A stretch of 16,195 nucleotides of DNA from contig JAGVHM010000135.1 in NCBI GenBank assembly GCA_020056545.1, positions 1-16,195 on the forward strand, read 5' to 3'. Both the position numbers and the translations under genes were made by a program. Every line of letters begins with the position of its first letter. Within the stretch, counting starts at the first letter, position 1. The DNA comes from a bacterium. Lineage in GTDB: Bacteria; Desulfobacterota; Deferrimicrobia; Deferrimicrobiales; Deferrimicrobiaceae. This document shows positions 15,252-16,195 of this stretch, in pieces. The notes under the pieces are model-generated. The model was not told the origin of the DNA. It searched no databases and saw only the letters and a program-made list of their open reading frames with translations.

Positions 15252-16195
15252 CGGCAAGTTCGCTCCGTCCCTATCCTCTTCCTTCTTCTTAGAAAATACA
15301 GGGCCGTTCCGAGGAAAATCCATGCGTCGACGGAATTTCCACGCTCAAGAAAATTACCCGCCATGGAGCAGCCAAACCCTCCCGTCTTGAAAAAGGACAG
15401 CGGAACGGTCTGCCCTCCCCCCGGATCTCCCTGTGGATTATTGCCGAACACTTCCACCCTGGACGTGTTCAGCGACGCCACGAATAGCCGGTCGGTGCTC
15501 CGGCAATAGGCCAGCCCCATCGGCGTCCGCACGGGGTGGCTGCGATCGAACACGCCCAGAAGGAAACCGCCGTTCGCGTCGAACACCTGGACGACGTTCT
15601 GGTAGGAATCTGAGATGTAGATCCTGCCCGATCCGTCCACGGCCAGCCCCATCGGCCGGATGAAAAACCCCTGCCCTTCCCCGTATCCGCCGAAACGCCT
15701 CCGGAAAGTCCCGTCCTTGGCGAACATCCGGATGCCGGCTCCGCGGTAACCCGTCATGGTCTGCTGGAGGTCCGCCACGATCACTTCCGACGTTGTCTCG
15801 TTGATTGCGACCGATACGGGAAAATTCAGGTTCCCGTCTCCGCTCCCCCTGCCTCCGAAAGAATACAGAAACGACCCAGCCTGGCTGAACACCTTGATGC
15901 GATTGTCCTTGCTGTCGGCGACGAAGGCGGTGCCGGAGGAATCGACGGCGACCGAGGTTGGTAAAATCAGTTCGACCGCTCCCAGGCCGAGCGAAAAAAG
16001 AAGGGCAAGGCTGCCGTCATAGACGTCGACCGTTTTCGATCCGGTGTTGCAGACATAGATCCTTCCCCACGGATCCACGGCCACGCCGGTCGGCTTGTTC
16101 AGGCCATTCCGCTCCCGCAGGAAGTTGCCGAATTTGTCATAGACGATGAGCCGGTTTCCGCTCGATTCGGTAACGTAGACGTTCCCGGTCCCATC
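15248..16195 (-). CDS. NHL-repeat beta-propeller protein with C-terminal sorting-like tail (5' end beyond window)
   Basis: The last 315 residues of a protein whose start lies right of the window. At least five NHL-type blades are visible, each with a P-x-(G/S)-(V/L)-A-V-D element followed by a (I/V/A)-(Y/F)-(V/I)-x-(D/N)-(S/T) strand and a V-x-V-(F/Y)-D/S strand. Examples are P-T-G-V-A-V-D-P-W-G-R-I-Y-V and P-M-G-L-A-V-D-G-S-G-R-I-Y-I-S-D-S. NHL propellers are scaffold or ligand-binding domains without a fixed activity. After a P-x-G-G-G linker comes F-K-T-G-G-F-G-C, a hydrophobic stretch (A-W-I-F-L-G-T-A-L-Y-F-L) and R-R-R-K-R. This is the Gly-Cys/transmembrane/Arg layout of MYXO-CTERM-type surface sorting tails. 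The hydrophobic stretch is short. The stop overlaps the cytochrome start (ATGA, 15248-15251), so the two are probably one operon and may act together at the cell surface. Confidence 0.85.
   Translation of the reverse strand, partial: DGTGNVYVTESSGNRLIVYDKFGNFLRERNGLNKPTGVAVDPWGRIYVCNTGSKTVDVYDGSLALLFSLGLGAVELILPTSVAVDSSGTAFVADSKDNRIKVFSQAGSFLYSFGGRGSGDGNLNFPVSVAINETTSEVIVADLQQTMTGYRGAGIRMFAKDGTFRRRFGGYGEGQGFFIRPMGLAVDGSGRIYISDSYQNVVQVFDANGGFLLGVFDRSHPVRTPMGLAYCRSTDRLFVASLNTSRVEVFGNNPQGDPGGGQTVPLSFFKTGGFGCSMAGNFLERGNSVDAWIFLGTALYFLRRRKRIGTERTCR

Noticed and set aside
1..16195. CRISPR arrays, tRNA/rRNA genes, insertion sequences, attachment sites
   Set aside because: Reading both strands showed no regularly spaced direct repeats, no tRNA-like cloverleaf, no transposase or integrase motifs and no rRNA-like sequence.

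Overview
The window is a GC-rich piece of a bacterial chromosome with densely packed, mostly operonic genes. The gene set is a PAS-rich hybrid-type sensor kinase, a DctPQM TRAP transporter, a ferredoxin-dependent 2-oxoacid oxidoreductase, and a very large multiheme c-type cytochrome beside an NHL beta-propeller protein. This suggests an anaerobic, respiring Desulfobacterota-like organism (Geobacter/Desulfuromonas relatives or similar metal-reducing lineages). That placement is inferred from gene content; no rRNA or other phylogenetic marker is present.

Layout. (1) Bases 1-3075, minus strand: a SYLF-domain exported protein is followed 111 bases downstream by a sensor histidine kinase with four PAS domains. 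The kinase starts at TTG and runs off the left edge. (2) Bases 3076-3280: a divergent intergenic region with a good sigma70-like promoter, a dyad at the predicted transcription start, and a strong Shine-Dalgarno site. (3) Bases 3281-9894, plus strand: six tightly packed genes read as one operon, dctP-dctQ-dctM-iorA-iorB-paaK. Two junctions (dctQ/dctM and iorA/iorB) are 4-base GTGA stop/start overlaps. The genes suggest uptake of an organic, probably aromatic, acid; oxidative decarboxylation of an arylpyruvate to an arylacetyl-CoA with ferredoxin as electron acceptor; and ATP-dependent CoA activation of an arylacetate. (4) Bases 9895-10086: a convergent intergenic region with a 15-bp hairpin. 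(5) Bases 10087-16195, minus strand, read right to left: an NHL-repeat protein (5' end outside the window) with a Gly-Cys/hydrophobic/Arg-rich C-terminal tail; a 1525-residue protein combining a multiheme cytochrome, three Ig-like repeats and a parallel beta-helix, joined to the NHL gene by an ATGA overlap; then a DUF523/TudS-family protein.

The most noteworthy element is the right-hand locus. One polypeptide carries 11 canonical CxxCH heme sites plus CX4CH and CX5CH candidates, then three duplicated Ig-like modules, then an Asn/Gly-rich beta-helix ending in a choice-of-anchor-Q-like segment. It is translationally coupled to a beta-propeller protein with a sorting-signal-like tail. It looks like a cell-surface or extracellular electron-transfer scaffold, but the specific role is inference.

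No tRNA, rRNA, CRISPR array, insertion sequence or attachment site was recognised. No gene-free stretch exceeds 300 bases; the two longest gaps (3076-3280 and 9895-10086) are described as features.
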